The notes: a model not told the origin generated them from the sequence alone. 64,000 bases of DNA from Hyphomonadaceae bacterium UKL13-1 (GCA_001602435.1 CP012156.1:2500001-2564000), one strand, 5' to 3'. Counted from the first letter of the stretch, positions 1 to 10,032 are shown. A program made the numbers and translations.

Positions 1-251
1 GGCCAGTATTAGCAAGCACTTGCGAGTAATATCCATTTATTAAGCATTTTACGGTTACCCTAAGGGCAGATACTGAACGCTCTTAACGGGGCACTTTTAG
101 GAAGTTTGAGAACAAAGAGAGCGCCTTCGAGCTAGCATCCAATCGCCTTCCGAGAGTGATGCCAACCAATCCACCAAACCGTCCAAAAACAAGAAACAAA
201 GTGGAACCTCTCGAAGACCAATTAGTCGCCAGAGAAGCGGGGAAGAAGACA

Positions 252-1445
252 ATGACGCTACAGACAAAAGCAGTGGCCATCGGGGGTCTAATGGCCTTGC
301 TTCAAATCGGAACCCCAGTGTTTGCCGAAGGCAAGAAACCTCTTGATAGTTTGCGTGGCGCTTTAGAGCCCAGCGGTTTGTCAATCGAGGCAGAATATAC
401 CGGCGAAATGATCACCGCCCACAAGGGTGCTGCAGACGGCAAGTCCTATTATCTCGACAACGTCAATGTGATGCTGACCTGGGATCTCGAGAAGGCCTTC
501 GGCCTGAGCGGAACCAGTTTCTACATGAATGTGCTGGGCAATTCGGGTGACCGCCCGAATGATGCCATCGGCACCTTGGAAGGGGTTTCCAACCTCGAAG
601 TCGCCGATGGCCGCTTCAAAGTCTATGAATTTGCCTTTGAAAAGAAGTTTGGCGACAAGGGTGCCGTCTCTTTTGGCTATATCGATCTCAATGCACATTT
701 TTATGCCACCGACGCGTCCGGCCTCTTGGTCGGCCCTCCATACGGGATTGGCACGGAACTCGCGGCAACGGGTAGTAATGGACCCGCTATCTTCCCATCA
801 ACCGCCTTAGCCGTGGTCGGCACAATCAATCCGACCGACGAGAGCTATTTGCGTTTGGGTGTGTTTGGTGCGCGCGCCCATAATTGGGGCGATCCCGGCT
901 CGCCAAACAATTTCAATGAGGGTGCGCTCACCATTGCCGAAGCAGGTCTGACCAGCAAAGGTCTGCTGGCTGTCGGTGCTTGGCGCTATACCGACAAGGC
1001 CGCTGCCTATAAGTCCAGCGGACCCGCCGGTTCGATCCATCCTTGGGGCATTTATGGCCTGGTAGAGCAGCCCTTGATGGAGACAGACTCCGGTCGGGCA
1101 GTCACGGGCTTTGTGCGCGCCGGTTATTCCGACGGTGAGACTTCAGACTTCCAAGGTTCGGTCACGGCAGGGATTTTAGTCGACCAAATCATTTCTGGCC
1201 GCCCCAACAGCCAATTCTCATTGGGCGTTCGTCGGGCCTATGTTTCTGACCTATTCAAAGACACGGCACGCTTAGCTGGCGATGACCCATTGGATGCAGA
1301 ATCTGGCGTCGAAGTCGCTCTCGCGGACCAATTGGGCTCTGCGGTCACGCTGCAAGGCAGCCTCCACTACGCCCCTAACCCCGGCGGGATAAGAGCAGCG
1401 GAAGACGCAGTGGTCTCCAGTGTTCGCCTCTCCGTCGCCTTCTAG
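252..1445 (+). CDS. OprB-like carbohydrate-selective outer-membrane porin
   Basis: Predicted outer-membrane porin of the OprB family, about 397 residues, which would let sugars or other small solutes into the periplasm. I chose the ATG at 252 rather than the upstream in-frame ATG at 156, because it follows a purine-rich GGGGAAGAAG and opens directly into a signal peptide ending TPVFA at residues 21-25; the 32 extra upstream residues look non-coding. The mature part has the alternating beta-strand pattern, an early EAEYTGE strand, a DLEKAFGLSG segment typical of OprB, and a C-terminal phenylalanine as expected for an outer-membrane barrel. It lies 63 bp before the chemotaxis operon in the same direction, so some read-through is possible. 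Substrate unknown. Confidence 0.75.
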   Translation: MTLQTKAVAIGGLMALLQIGTPVFAEGKKPLDSLRGALEPSGLSIEAEYTGEMITAHKGAADGKSYYLDNVNVMLTWDLEKAFGLSGTSFYMNVLGNSGDRPNDAIGTLEGVSNLEVADGRFKVYEFAFEKKFGDKGAVSFGYIDLNAHFYATDASGLLVGPPYGIGTELAATGSNGPAIFPSTALAVVGTINPTDESYLRLGVFGARAHNWGDPGSPNNFNEGALTIAEAGLTSKGLLAVGAWRYTDKAAAYKSSGPAGSIHPWGIYGLVEQPLMETDSGRAVTGFVRAGYSDGETSDFQGSVTAGILVDQIISGRPNSQFSLGVRRAYVSDLFKDTARLAGDDPLDAESGVEVALADQLGSAVTLQGSLHYAPNPGGIRAAEDAVVSSVRLSVAF

Positions 1446-1508
1446 AAATAAGCCATTGAAAATGAACTCGGTTCCGGCCGCACAAGTCAAAATCAGGAGT
1501 AGAGTGAT

Positions 1509-3452
1509 ATGAAAACGATTAAGCAAAAGGTCTGGGCGGGCGGTGCCGCCGTTTCCTTGATGATCGTCGTCTGTGCCGGCGCGGGCATCTGGTCCGCCAA
1601 TGCACTCATCAGTTCTAAGAAATTGGTGGATCAAGCCTCCAAAATGTCCAAAATGCACATGCAGGCCGATATGATGCATGACGCCATTCGCGGCGATGTC
1701 CTGAACTCGATGCTGGCTGCCGACCCCACTTACGGGATTGACCCCAAAGTGGCTGAAGCTGATCTCGCCGAACACACCAAATCCTTCTCGGAGTCGATTG
1801 AACAATCCAAAGCGCTGTCGCCAGACCCCAAACTGATTGAACTGGTCACCGTGCTTGAACCCGAGCTTGTAACCTATGCCGAACGTGCACAGGCGATCCA
1901 GAAAATCACAGCGACTGGCGAGCGGCCCTCCCCTGAGCTGTTGAAGCAGTTTAGCGACCAATTCTCGGTCGTTGAAGAAAAAATGGAAGGCCTCGGCGAT
2001 GAAATTGCGGCCTTTAGTGCCACTGCCGTGCAAAAGTCCACGCTGACGGGTAATGTCGCCATCTCGATCATGATGGCAATTCTTGTCCTTGGCTTGATCT
2101 TCTCTGCTGGCCTGATCTGGTTTGCAGTCAGAAGCATCATCGTACCTTTGGCGTCTTTGCAGTCCGCCTTGTCAGACCTCGCCAAGGGCAAATCCGATGT
2201 CGAGCTGACCGAAGTCGACCGTGCGGACGAAATTGGCGCAATCGCGGGCTCCGTTGTTGAATTGCAAGACATGCTCGCGAACAAGGCCAAGGCGGAAGCC
2301 GAGGAAGAAGCCAATCGTCAACAAGCCGCAGCGCAATTGCGTCAGCGTGACGAAAACGTCAACCGCGCGCGCGCCCAACAACAAGCCGAAATCGTCGCCG
2401 CTTTGGGTAGCGCACTTGGCCGCTTGAGCGATGGCGATTTGACCTCGACAATCAGCGAAGAATTCCCAGAAGAATTCAAGCAAATTCGCGAAGACTATAA
2501 CCAAGCCGTCAGCACGCTGCAGGAAGCCCTGACTTTCGTGGCAGCGAACGCAACCTCCATCCGCGGGGGCGCAACTGAAATCGCCAATGCCGCTGACGAT
2601 TTGTCGCGCCGCACCGAACAACAAGCCGCAAGCCTTGAAGAGACCGCTGCCGCCCTTGATGAGGTGACGGCCACAGTCAACAAAACCGCAACCGGCGCGC
2701 GTCAGGCCTCGACCGTTGTTCGTGACACACGTGGTGAAGCCGAAGTTACAGGTGCTGTGGTAAGCGACGCCGTCGCTGCCATGACAGCGATTGAGGAATC
2801 CGCTCAGAAAATCAGCCAAATCATCGGCGTGATCGATGAAATCGCCTTCCAAACCAACCTCTTGGCCCTGAATGCCGGGGTGGAAGCAGCCCGTGCTGGG
2901 GATGCAGGACGTGGCTTTGCCGTCGTGGCCTCTGAAGTCCGCGCTTTGGCCCAACGCTCTGCCGATGCTGCGAAAGAGATCAAAACCCTGATCTCCTACA
3001 GCTCTGCGCAAGTTAGCTCAGGCGTGACCTTGGTGGGTCGCAGCGGTGAATCCTTGACCCGTATCGTGGCCCGCGTCGGTGAGATTGATGCGCTGATCTC
3101 AGAGATCGCAGCCTCGGCACAAGAGCAAGCAACCGCGCTTGGCCAAGTGAACTCGGCGGTGAACCATATGGATCAAGTAACCCAGCAAAACGCGGCCATG
3201 GTGGAAGAAACCACGGCAGCTTGCCACGCCCTCAACCGTGAAGGGGATTCGTTGGAAGCCTCGCTGTCGAGCTTCAACCTCGGCATGCCAGCCAGAACCG
3301 CCCGCGCGGCGCAGCCAATTCGCCCACAAGCGTCCAGCCATGTTTCGCCCGCCACCCGCAGAACCATCGCAGCCATTAAGCCTATGGGCCGCGGCGGCGC
3401 AGCGGCGAAGCCAGCTGCCCAACCCGAAGCTGAGGACTGGGAAGAGTTTTGA
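1509..3452 (+). CDS. Methyl-accepting chemotaxis protein (McpA-like)
   Basis: Transmembrane chemoreceptor of 647 residues that would signal ligand binding to CheA through CheW. A membrane segment lies at about 10-32, a periplasmic four-helix-type sensor follows, and a second membrane segment lies at about 183-205. HAMP-type regions follow at about 206-260 and near 300. The cytoplasmic signalling hairpin includes the conserved tip [16 protein letters not shown] near residue 445. The C-terminus ends DWEEF, a pentapeptide tether of the kind that binds CheR/CheB. It is first in the che operon, as mcpA is in Caulobacter. The sensor motif ADMMHDA is shared with the receptor at 11164-12843, suggesting paralogous sensors. 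Ligand unknown. Confidence 0.93.
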   Translation: MKTIKQKVWAGGAAVSLMIVVCAGAGIWSANALISSKKLVDQASKMSKMHMQADMMHDAIRGDVLNSMLAADPTYGIDPKVAEADLAEHTKSFSESIEQSKALSPDPKLIELVTVLEPELVTYAERAQAIQKITATGERPSPELLKQFSDQFSVVEEKMEGLGDEIAAFSATAVQKSTLTGNVAISIMMAILVLGLIFSAGLIWFAVRSIIVPLASLQSALSDLAKGKSDVELTEVDRADEIGAIAGSVVELQDMLANKAKAEAEEEANRQQAAAQLRQRDENVNRARAQQQAEIVAALGSALGRLSDGDLTSTISEEFPEEFKQIREDYNQAVSTLQEALTFVAANATSIRGGATEIANAADDLSRRTEQQAASLEETAAALDEVTATVNKTATGARQASTVVRDTRGEAEVTGAVVSDAVAAMTAIEESAQKISQIIGVIDEIAFQTNLLALNAGVEAARAGDAGRGFAVVASEVRALAQRSADAAKEIKTLISYSSAQVSSGVTLVGRSGESLTRIVARVGEIDALISEIAASAQEQATALGQVNSAVNHMDQVTQQNAAMVEETTAACHALNREGDSLEASLSSFNLGMPARTARAAQPIRPQASSHVSPATRRTIAAIKPMGRGGAAAKPAAQPEAEDWEEF

Positions 3453-3472
3453 TTGAGATTGGGTGACATCAC

Positions 3473-3751
3473 ATGAGCTCTTTCATGCTTCCCGCTAGTT
3501 TGGATACGCGCGCAGCCCCTGCTCTGCACGAAGCTCTGATGGGCTTTGACGGGCAACCACTGACGCTTGATGGCAGCCAAGTTGAATCCCTTGGCGGTCA
3601 GTGCCTCCAGATTCTGCTCGCCGCTCATGAGGTTTGGGCCAAGCACGAGACCCCATTTGCTATCGAAAATCCAAGTGATGCCCTCGCCGCCCAATGGTCG
3701 GCATTTGGGGCACCACTCCACCAGCTTAGTCCGCAAGGAGACCCGCAATGA
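3473..3751 (+). CDS. STAS-domain protein in the cheX position of the che operon
   Basis: Small 92-residue soluble protein with a STAS/anti-anti-sigma-like pattern: an N-terminal strand MLPASLDTRAAPALHEAL, then a strand-helix carrying LDGSQVESLGGQCLQILLAA, where phosphorylatable members of the family have a DxSxxxxxD/G motif. It lies 20 bp after the receptor gene and overlaps the start of the following cheY (ATGA at 3748-3751), so it is translationally coupled. In the Caulobacter cluster the gene at this place is called cheX, but it is not the CheX phosphatase of Thermotoga or Borrelia. Its partner is unknown; a scaffold or phosphorylation-switch role is inference. Confidence 0.75.
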   Translation: MSSFMLPASLDTRAAPALHEALMGFDGQPLTLDGSQVESLGGQCLQILLAAHEVWAKHETPFAIENPSDALAAQWSAFGAPLHQLSPQGDPQ

Positions 3752-4113
3752 CGAAGAAGATCCTGACGGTCGATGATAGCCGCACCATGCGTGACATGCT
3801 GATGCTGGCGCTTAGCGATGCCGGCTATGAAGTCGTGCAAGCCGAGGACGGCATTGATGGGCTGGAGACGCTGGAACGCGAAGGAGCCGATGTCGTCATC
3901 ACCGATATCAATATGCCGCGCCTCGATGGCTTTGGCTTCATCGAAGGTGTTCGCGCCAATCCGGCGCATCGCGGCCTGCCTGTTTTAGTGCTGACGACGG
4001 AAAGCTCTGCCGAAAAGAAGGCACGCGCCAAAGAAGCCGGTGCCACTGGCTGGATCGTGAAGCCGTTTGACCCCGTTAAACTGGTGGATGTTGTTCGCCG
4101 CGTTTCAGGATAA
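3748..4113 (+). CDS. cheY: Response regulator CheY (first copy)
   Basis: Single-domain receiver of 121 residues that would take phosphate from CheA and act on the flagellar switch or serve as a phosphate sink. All receiver residues are present: acidic pair D9-D10, phosphoacceptor D53 in ITDINMPRLDG, T83, and K105 in IVKPFDP. Its ATG overlaps the stop of the STAS gene by four bases and it ends six bases before cheA, so it is expressed within the operon. It corresponds to cheYI of Caulobacter by position. It has no C-terminal arginine-rich tail, unlike the receiver at 10033-10632. Confidence 0.93.
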   Translation: MTKKILTVDDSRTMRDMLMLALSDAGYEVVQAEDGIDGLETLEREGADVVITDINMPRLDGFGFIEGVRANPAHRGLPVLVLTTESSAEKKARAKEAGATGWIVKPFDPVKLVDVVRRVSG

Positions 4114-4119
4114 GCTAGC

Positions 4120-6381
4120 ATGTCTGCAGACGATCCATTTGAAGCCATCAAGCAAACCTTCTTCCTTGAGTGCGAAGAATTGCTCACGGACCTTGAGGCC
4201 AGCGTCACCGCGCTGACTTTTGGCGATGGCGATGGGGAAACGATCAATGCCGCGTTTAGAGCCATTCACTCAATCAAAGGCGGCGCTGGCGCTTTTGGTC
4301 TCGAGGAATTGGTCCGTTTCGCCCATGTGTTCGAGACCTATATGGATGAGCTGCGCTCGGGCCGGAAAACCTGCGACGACATCGCCATTCGCGCCATGTT
4401 GCATGCATCCGACGTTTTAGCCGATCACGTCAGCTATGCGCGTGGCCTGATCCCGTCGATGGACGAAGAGCGCTCGCAAACGGTTGCCAATGAACTTCGC
4501 GCACTGATGGATGACGGCGGACCCGTGGTGGCAGCCGCCGCCCCCGAGCCCAATCCTGTTGAAGACCCAATTGAAGCCGAGTTCGACTTCAAGCCAGTCA
4601 TGTTTGACTTCGGCGATGACGCTGGTGCGCCTGAAGCATTGCCCCCCGAAGCTTGGGTCATCAGTTTCAAGCCCCATAAAAGACTTTATGAGACCGGCAA
4701 TGAGCCCGCTTTGCTGTTGCGCGAATTGGCCCGCCTTGGACCTTGCCAGGTTACATTGGACACTTCCGAACTGGCGAGCCTAGCGGAATTGGCTGAGCCT
4801 GCGGCTTGCCTGAGCTGGAGCATTGTTCTTGACGCGCCGGTAGAGATGGAAGCCATCACCGAGATTTTTGAATTTGTTGAAGGCGAATGCGACCTCGTTA
4901 TTCTGCCTAAATCGGATCCCTTGGCGGATGTAACAGACAGTTCGGCAGATGAGGTGGATATCGCAGCGCTGTTAGCGGCTGCCACCGCCCCGGCGCCGGC
5001 CGCCCCCGCTGCTGACGAAGTCGATATTCAAGCGCTGCTGGCCATGGCTACCGCCCCAATCGCCCCTGCGCCAGTCGCTGCTGCACCGGCCCCAGCAACG
5101 TCAGCTCCTGCTACTAATTCGGCCAAAGCCGCCGCCCCAGCGGGCAACGCTCCAACTGCTGCTGCTGGTGGCCAAGCCTCTATTCGGGTTGATCTCGACC
5201 GGATCGACAAATTGATCAACGTCGTCGGCGAATTGGTGATCCAACAAGCGATGCTGGCGCAAAGCGTTGCCGAATGTGGCATCGCCGCGTCTTCGACCGT
5301 CAAAGTCGGCCTCGAAGACCTAGAGCAATTATCGCGCGAAATCCAAGACAGTGTGATGGCAATCCGCGCCCAACCTGTGAAATCGGTGTTTCAGCGCATG
5401 CCCCGCCTCGTGCGCGAAGTCGCGGACATGACCGGCAAAAGCGTCCGCCTCATCACCGAAGGCGAGTCGACTGAGGTTGATAAAACCGTTGTGGACCGCC
5501 TAGCCGAGCCCATCACGCACATGATCCGCAATGCGATTGATCATGGCCTTGAAGATGTGGAAGGGCGCGCTGCCGCTGGGAAGCCCAAAGAAGGCATCAT
5601 CAGACTCGCGGCGTTGCATCGCTCCGGCCGGATCGTCATTGAGGTTAGCGACGATGGCCGCGGCATCAATCGCGAGCGCGTGCGCAAAATAGCTGTCGAC
5701 CGTGGCCTGATTGCTGCCGATGCCAATCTCAGCAATGAAGAGACCGACAATCTGATCTTTTTACCGGGCTTTTCCACGGCTGATACCGTGTCGGATATTT
5801 CTGGTCGCGGTGTCGGTATGGATGTGGTTCGACGCTCGATCCAGCAATTGGGTGGCCGGATTTCGATTGCGTCCACCCCAGGCAAGGGTTCTGTCTTCAC
5901 CATGAGCCTACCGCTGACTTTGGCCGTGCTCGACGGCATGGTGGTGCGCGCTGGCGGACAGACGCTGCTATCGCCGCTATCGTCCATCATTGAGAGCTTC
6001 ACGCCGAAAGAAGGTGACCTACACCGGATTGGGGCGCGCGATTGGGTGATCCGGTTCCGCGACCGCTTCTTGCCTTTGATCGATACCGGACGGGTATTGG
6101 GCTTCTCCAAACCCGATTCGCCTGAGATCACGGGCCGTGATGGCATTGCGATTGTGGTTGAAAACGAAGGCGGCTCGCAAGTAGCCCTCTGGGTCGATGA
6201 TATCCAAGGCCAGCGTCAAGTCGTGATCAAAAGCCTTGAGACCAACTACCGGAAAGTGGACGGCATCTCTGCTGCCACCATCCTTGGCGACGGACGGGTC
6301 GCCCTCATTCTCGATATTGATGCGCTGGTGGTTCTTGGCCGCCAGCAAGCCAACCAATCTGAATTCAAGATAGCGAGTTAA
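4120..6381 (+). CDS. cheA: Chemotaxis histidine kinase CheA
   Basis: Sensor kinase of 753 residues that phosphorylates CheY proteins and CheB under control of chemoreceptors. The Hpt domain carries the phosphorylated histidine H50 in FRAIHSIKGGAG. A divergent P2-like region and a long Ala/Pro linker follow (about 270-350), then the dimerisation helices from about 355 and the HATPase domain with N-box HMIRNAIDHGLE, G1 DDGRGI and G2 GRGVGMDVV. The CheW-like domain closes the protein from about 600. The linker holds two copies of a short acidic-hydrophobic motif, DEVDIAALLA (about 277) and DEVDIQALLA (about 299), that resembles the CheY-binding peptide of FliM. It lies between cheY and cheW in the operon. 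Confidence 0.97.
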   Translation: MSADDPFEAIKQTFFLECEELLTDLEASVTALTFGDGDGETINAAFRAIHSIKGGAGAFGLEELVRFAHVFETYMDELRSGRKTCDDIAIRAMLHASDVLADHVSYARGLIPSMDEERSQTVANELRALMDDGGPVVAAAAPEPNPVEDPIEAEFDFKPVMFDFGDDAGAPEALPPEAWVISFKPHKRLYETGNEPALLLRELARLGPCQVTLDTSELASLAELAEPAACLSWSIVLDAPVEMEAITEIFEFVEGECDLVILPKSDPLADVTDSSADEVDIAALLAAATAPAPAAPAADEVDIQALLAMATAPIAPAPVAAAPAPATSAPATNSAKAAAPAGNAPTAAAGGQASIRVDLDRIDKLINVVGELVIQQAMLAQSVAECGIAASSTVKVGLEDLEQLSREIQDSVMAIRAQPVKSVFQRMPRLVREVADMTGKSVRLITEGESTEVDKTVVDRLAEPITHMIRNAIDHGLEDVEGRAAAGKPKEGIIRLAALHRSGRIVIEVSDDGRGINRERVRKIAVDRGLIAADANLSNEETDNLIFLPGFSTADTVSDISGRGVGMDVVRRSIQQLGGRISIASTPGKGSVFTMSLPLTLAVLDGMVVRAGGQTLLSPLSSIIESFTPKEGDLHRIGARDWVIRFRDRFLPLIDTGRVLGFSKPDSPEITGRDGIAIVVENEGGSQVALWVDDIQGQRQVVIKSLETNYRKVDGISAATILGDGRVALILDIDALVVLGRQQANQSEFKIAS

Positions 6382-6385
6382 CGAC

Positions 6386-6853
6386 ATGTCCGACCCCCTC
6401 AACACCCCTGAAGATGCGCAACAAGAATTGATGGCCTTCATGGCAGGCGGCCAGGAATTCTGTGTGGACATTATGGCCATCCGCGAAATCCGCGGCTGGA
6501 CTGCGGCCACCCCTCTGCCCAAAACCCCGGGTTATATGAAGGGCGTGATCAATTTGCGCGGCACGATTTTGCCGATCTTGGACCTGTCTGCCCGCCTTGG
6601 GCTGGGCATGTGCGAGCCGAGCGGTCGTAATGTCATTATGGTGGTGCATATCGCCAATCGCTCAGTCGGCCTTCTGGTCGATTCAGTATCGGAAATCATC
6701 ATGGTGAAAGCCAATGAGATCCAGCCAGCGCCTTCGGTTGCGATGGACGAAATGAAGGCCTTGATCATGGGGATCATTCCAGTTGGTCAAAGGCTGTTGA
6801 GCCTTTTGGACGTCAATCTGGTGCTTCCTGAAGTTGAAGTCGAAGCCGCATGA
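6386..6853 (+). CDS. cheW: Chemotaxis coupling protein CheW
   Basis: Coupling protein of 155 residues linking receptors to CheA at the membrane arrays. The CheW fold is evident from EFCVDIMAIREIRGW near the start, the receptor/CheA-contact segment GYMKGVINLRGTILPILDL, and VGLLVDSVSEIIMV. It begins four bases after the cheA stop and overlaps cheR by four bases (ATGA at 6850), which indicates coupled translation. The length is normal for the family. Confidence 0.96.
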   Translation: MSDPLNTPEDAQQELMAFMAGGQEFCVDIMAIREIRGWTAATPLPKTPGYMKGVINLRGTILPILDLSARLGLGMCEPSGRNVIMVVHIANRSVGLLVDSVSEIIMVKANEIQPAPSVAMDEMKALIMGIIPVGQRLLSLLDVNLVLPEVEVEAA

Positions 6854-7713
6854 ACGCTGCCCGGCAAGCCAAACGGAGCTTGGTAAGCGGCGACTATGTC
6901 ATGACCGCGGACGATTTCGCGCAAATCGCCGCAACCTTGAAAGAGATGTCGGGTATCGTGCTGAGCGACGGGAAAGTCGCGCTGGCCTATTCCCGGCTGG
7001 CAAAGCGCCTGCGCATCCTAGGCTTGAGCAGCTTTGCTGAATATTGCGCGATGATTGACAGTGCCGATGGAGCGGATGAGTTGCAGGCTATGCTCGCGGC
7101 TTTGACGACCAACGTCACCCGCTTCTACCGCGAGCCCCATCACTTCGACACCCTACACGATTTGTTTCTGTCAGACCTCGCACAAAAAGCTCGGTCTGGG
7201 GAGCGGGTGCGGCTTTGGTCTGCTGCCTGTTCAAACGGACAAGAGCCCTATTCGATGGCGATGACGGTGCTGACGGCTATGCCCGATGCGGCCAGCTTTG
7301 ACGTCCGCATCCTTGCGACCGATATCGACCCCAACATGGTCGCAGAAGGCCGCGATGGTACCTATCGCAGCGAGCTTTTGGACCCAGTTCCACCCCAATC
7401 TCGTCAGCGCTTCTTTGAGGCCAGCTATGACGGCCATCTCGCAGCGCGCGCGTCCTTACGTGAGCTGACCCGCTTTAACGTGCTCAATCTGTTGGGCGCT
7501 TGGCCGATGAAGCACAAGTTTGACGCCATCTTCTGCCGCAATGTGGCAATCTATTTTGACGAACCGACGCAAGAGCGGATTTGGGCCCGCTTTGCGCAAT
7601 GCCTGCACGAAGGGGGTCATTTGTTTATTGGCCATTCTGAGCGCGTGTCCGGGCCTGCGGAACGCTATTTTGAAGCGACCGGCCTAACCACCTACCGGCG
7701 GAGGCGCGCATGA
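6850..7713 (+). CDS. cheR: Chemoreceptor methyltransferase CheR
   Basis: S-adenosylmethionine-dependent methyltransferase of 287 residues that would methylate receptor glutamates for adaptation. It has the N-terminal helical CheR_N domain, [15 protein letters not shown] linking to the catalytic domain, the SAM-binding motif [27 protein letters not shown], and [14 protein letters not shown]. The ATG overlaps the cheW stop. A second in-frame ATG at 6901 after a short basic stretch could be the real start; the overlap favours the first. The DWEEF tail of the operon's receptor is a likely docking site. It overlaps cheB by four bases. Confidence 0.96.
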   Translation: MNAARQAKRSLVSGDYVMTADDFAQIAATLKEMSGIVLSDGKVALAYSRLAKRLRILGLSSFAEYCAMIDSADGADELQAMLAALTTNVTRFYREPHHFDTLHDLFLSDLAQKARSGERVRLWSAACSNGQEPYSMAMTVLTAMPDAASFDVRILATDIDPNMVAEGRDGTYRSELLDPVPPQSRQRFFEASYDGHLAARASLRELTRFNVLNLLGAWPMKHKFDAIFCRNVAIYFDEPTQERIWARFAQCLHEGGHLFIGHSERVSGPAERYFEATGLTTYRRRRA

Positions 7714-8741
7714 CGATTAAAGTTCTAGTCGTCGATGATTCCGCAACCATGCGACAATTGATTTCAGCGGTTCTCAACGCAGATCCTGAAATCGAAGTCG
7801 TAGGGGCCGCTGAAGAACCCCATGAGGCGCGCGCGATGATCAAGGCGCTATCGCCGGATGTGATCACGCTGGATGTCGAAATGCCCAATATGAATGGGCT
7901 GGAGTTTCTAGAAAAAATCATGCGGCTGCGGCCCATGCCGGTCGTCATGGTCTCAACCCTGACGCAAGCCGGCACCGAAGTCGCTTTGGCAGCGTTGGAA
8001 CTGGGTGCTGTCGATGTTGTGGGCAAGCCGACAGGGGCGATCAGCCTCAGCACCGGCTTCCCCGACTTGATCGGCAAAGTGAAAGCGGCCGCGCAAGCCA
8101 ATGTGCGTGCGCCGACCCAGCGTGAAACGGCCACGCCAGACGCAAGCTTCCGCGCCAAGTCCGGCCATGTGATTGCAATCGGCTCGTCCACCGGCGGGGT
8201 GGAAGCCCTTTTGTCGATTATCCCGCTTCTGCCAGAAACCGCGCCACCCATCGTGATCACCCAGCATATGCCGGCAGGCTTCACCACAAAGTTTGCCGCA
8301 CGTTTGGATAAAGCGTCTGCGATCCGCGTGACCGAGGCTGAAGACGGTGCCCCGCTGACGCCAGGGCACGCGTATCTGGCTCCTGGCAGTCATCTCCATT
8401 TGGAAGTCACCAACTCTCTGATGCCGCGCTGCCGGCTGGTGGAAGGCGATTTGATCAATGGGCACAAGCCTTCCGTGGATGCCCTGTTCCACTCCGTTGC
8501 GGCCCTGAACCGACCGACAACGGGTGTGATCCTTACCGGTATGGGGCGCGATGGCGCTGAGGGCTTGCTCGCTATGCGCCGAGCCGGCGCGGCAACCATT
8601 GGGCAGGATGAAGCCAGTTGCATCGTGTATGGCATGCCAAAAGCTGCGTTCGAACTTGGTGCGGTGGAGCGGCAAGTTCCGCTGCGCCGGATCGCTGAAG
8701 CTATTCTATCAACCTGTTCCATCCAAAAAAATCTTACCTAG
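7710..8741 (+). CDS. cheB: Chemotaxis protein-glutamate methylesterase CheB
   Basis: Adaptation enzyme of 343 residues with an N-terminal receiver domain and a C-terminal methylesterase/deamidase domain. The receiver has DD at 9-10 and phosphoacceptor D55 in [10 protein letters not shown]. The esterase has the nucleophile motif GSSTGG near residue 158, H186 in TQHMPAGF, and the acid in [10 protein letters not shown]. The start overlaps the end of cheR (ATGA). All catalytic residues are present, so it should be active and opposed to CheR. Confidence 0.96.
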   Translation: MTIKVLVVDDSATMRQLISAVLNADPEIEVVGAAEEPHEARAMIKALSPDVITLDVEMPNMNGLEFLEKIMRLRPMPVVMVSTLTQAGTEVALAALELGAVDVVGKPTGAISLSTGFPDLIGKVKAAAQANVRAPTQRETATPDASFRAKSGHVIAIGSSTGGVEALLSIIPLLPETAPPIVITQHMPAGFTTKFAARLDKASAIRVTEAEDGAPLTPGHAYLAPGSHLHLEVTNSLMPRCRLVEGDLINGHKPSVDALFHSVAALNRPTTGVILTGMGRDGAEGLLAMRRAGAATIGQDEASCIVYGMPKAAFELGAVERQVPLRRIAEAILSTCSIQKNLT

Positions 8742-8752
8742 GGAACCCGACC

Positions 8753-9142
8753 ATGCCAGCCGCCAGCTCACTGAACGTTTTGGTTGTCGACGACCAGCAG
8801 TCCATGCGGATCTTAGTCAAGACGTGTCTGAACCAGATTGGGGTCAAGGACATTCGCGAAGCCGCCGATGGCGAAGCGGGTCTGCGGGAACTCATTGGCA
8901 AGCCTGCCCATTTGGTGATTTCCGATTACAACATGCCCAAGATTGATGGCTTGGCTTTCCTGCGCGCCATTCGCGCCCATCCGCCTGTCGCCAATACAGC
9001 CTTCATCATGCTGACCGGCCGTGCGGATGCGGAGCTGGTTCAGCGCGCAGTGCAATTTGGCGTCAACAATTTTCTGGTGAAGCCCTTCACCACTGCCCAG
9101 CTCAAAGCGAAGCTTGAGAGTGTTTTTGGAAAGCTGACATGA
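8753..9142 (+). CDS. cheY: Response regulator CheY (second copy)
   Basis: Receiver protein of 129 residues, equivalent by position to cheYII of Caulobacter and therefore a good candidate for the CheY that acts on the flagellar motor. D13-D14, phosphoacceptor D58 in VISDYNMPKIDG, a threonine in IMLTGRAD and the lysine in FLVKPFT are all present. A GGGAACCC stretch lies just upstream of the ATG, and its end overlaps the start of cheD by four bases. No accessory domain follows the receiver. Confidence 0.94.
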   Translation: MPAASSLNVLVVDDQQSMRILVKTCLNQIGVKDIREAADGEAGLRELIGKPAHLVISDYNMPKIDGLAFLRAIRAHPPVANTAFIMLTGRADAELVQRAVQFGVNNFLVKPFTTAQLKAKLESVFGKLT

Positions 9143-9681
9143 GCTTCAACGCAGACGTTTCCAGATTTGCCAAGCGCATCCATGTGAACCAAGGTGAACA
9201 TTTCGCCAGCGGTGACCCAGAGGTGTGCCTGACCGCTATTCTGGGCAGTTGCGTAGCCATTTGCCTATATGACCCTGCCGCCAAAGTAGGGGGCATGAAC
9301 CATTTCCTTTTGCCCGAAAACCCTGATTCCGTGCAAGCGCATGGCCGCTATGGGGCCTATCTGGCAGAGCTTTTGATCAATGATCTGATGTCCTTAGGCG
9401 CAATCAAGTCGCGACTGGAAGCCAAGGTTTTTGGTGGTGGGAAAATGTTCCAAGGCCTGCGCGATGTTGGTGCCACGAATGCTGCCTTTGCAAAGAAATT
9501 CCTCATGGATGAAGGCATACCCGTTCTGGGTGGCAGCACCGAGGGGACAAGCGCACGCCGAGTAGAGTTTTGGCCAACCACTGGCCGCGCCTTCCAGAAA
9601 TTTGTCAGCCAAGACATGCCGCCGCCACCACCACCAAAGCCGATCTTGGAAACGTCTATTGGCGATGTGGAGTTGTTTTGA
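9139..9681 (+). CDS. cheD: Chemoreceptor glutamine deamidase CheD
   Basis: CheD deamidase of 180 residues, which converts receptor glutamines to glutamates and in some bacteria binds a CheC-type phosphatase. The family core is clear: LTAILGSCVAICLYD with the catalytic cysteine, GGMNHFLLP with the catalytic histidine, and GGSTEGTSARRVEF. A poly-proline stretch (PPPPPPK) precedes the C-terminus. It overlaps cheY upstream by four bases, and its stop codon shares one base with the start of the next gene (TGATG at 9679-9683). No cheC gene is visible in this window. Confidence 0.96.
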   Translation: MSFNADVSRFAKRIHVNQGEHFASGDPEVCLTAILGSCVAICLYDPAAKVGGMNHFLLPENPDSVQAHGRYGAYLAELLINDLMSLGAIKSRLEAKVFGGGKMFQGLRDVGATNAAFAKKFLMDEGIPVLGGSTEGTSARRVEFWPTTGRAFQKFVSQDMPPPPPPKPILETSIGDVELF

Positions 9682-10016
9682 TGACAGCCCTGCCCGCCCC
9701 AATCTTGTCGAAACTGGCGCAGGAACTGGCGACCATTCGGGCTGAGACCGCCTCCTTGGAGGACTTAGTCAGCGCCGGTGCGGCCAGCCTCGGCCCGGCC
9801 GGCATGATGGAAGCTCAAAAGCTCGACCATATTCTGCAATCGCTTGATGGCTTGACGACTTTGCTGGCGAACCTGTCGCAAGGAACCTCGTTCGAGCAAG
9901 CGGTCTCAGCACTACCTTTGGCCCAAATGGTCCATCGGCTAGCAGATATGCCGCCAGGCAATCCGGAAGGTTTCGCCCACCGGACCATCAAGCTGGTAGA
10001 CCCAGAATTATTCTAA
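9681..10016 (+). CDS. CheU-like small chemotaxis-operon protein
   Basis: Protein of 111 residues at the position of cheU in the Caulobacter cluster. I chose the ATG at 9681, which shares a base with the cheD stop, over the longer frame from 9570 that would lie inside cheD. It is mainly helical, with a leucine-rich central helix (ILQSLDGLTTLLANL), no membrane segment and no catalytic motif that I recognise. The C-terminus IKLVDPELF is short and acidic/hydrophobic. Function is unknown; the operon position is the only link to chemotaxis. Confidence 0.7.
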   Translation: MTALPAPILSKLAQELATIRAETASLEDLVSAGAASLGPAGMMEAQKLDHILQSLDGLTTLLANLSQGTSFEQAVSALPLAQMVHRLADMPPGNPEGFAHRTIKLVDPELF

Positions 10017-10032
10017 GAAGGGGCGTGATGGC

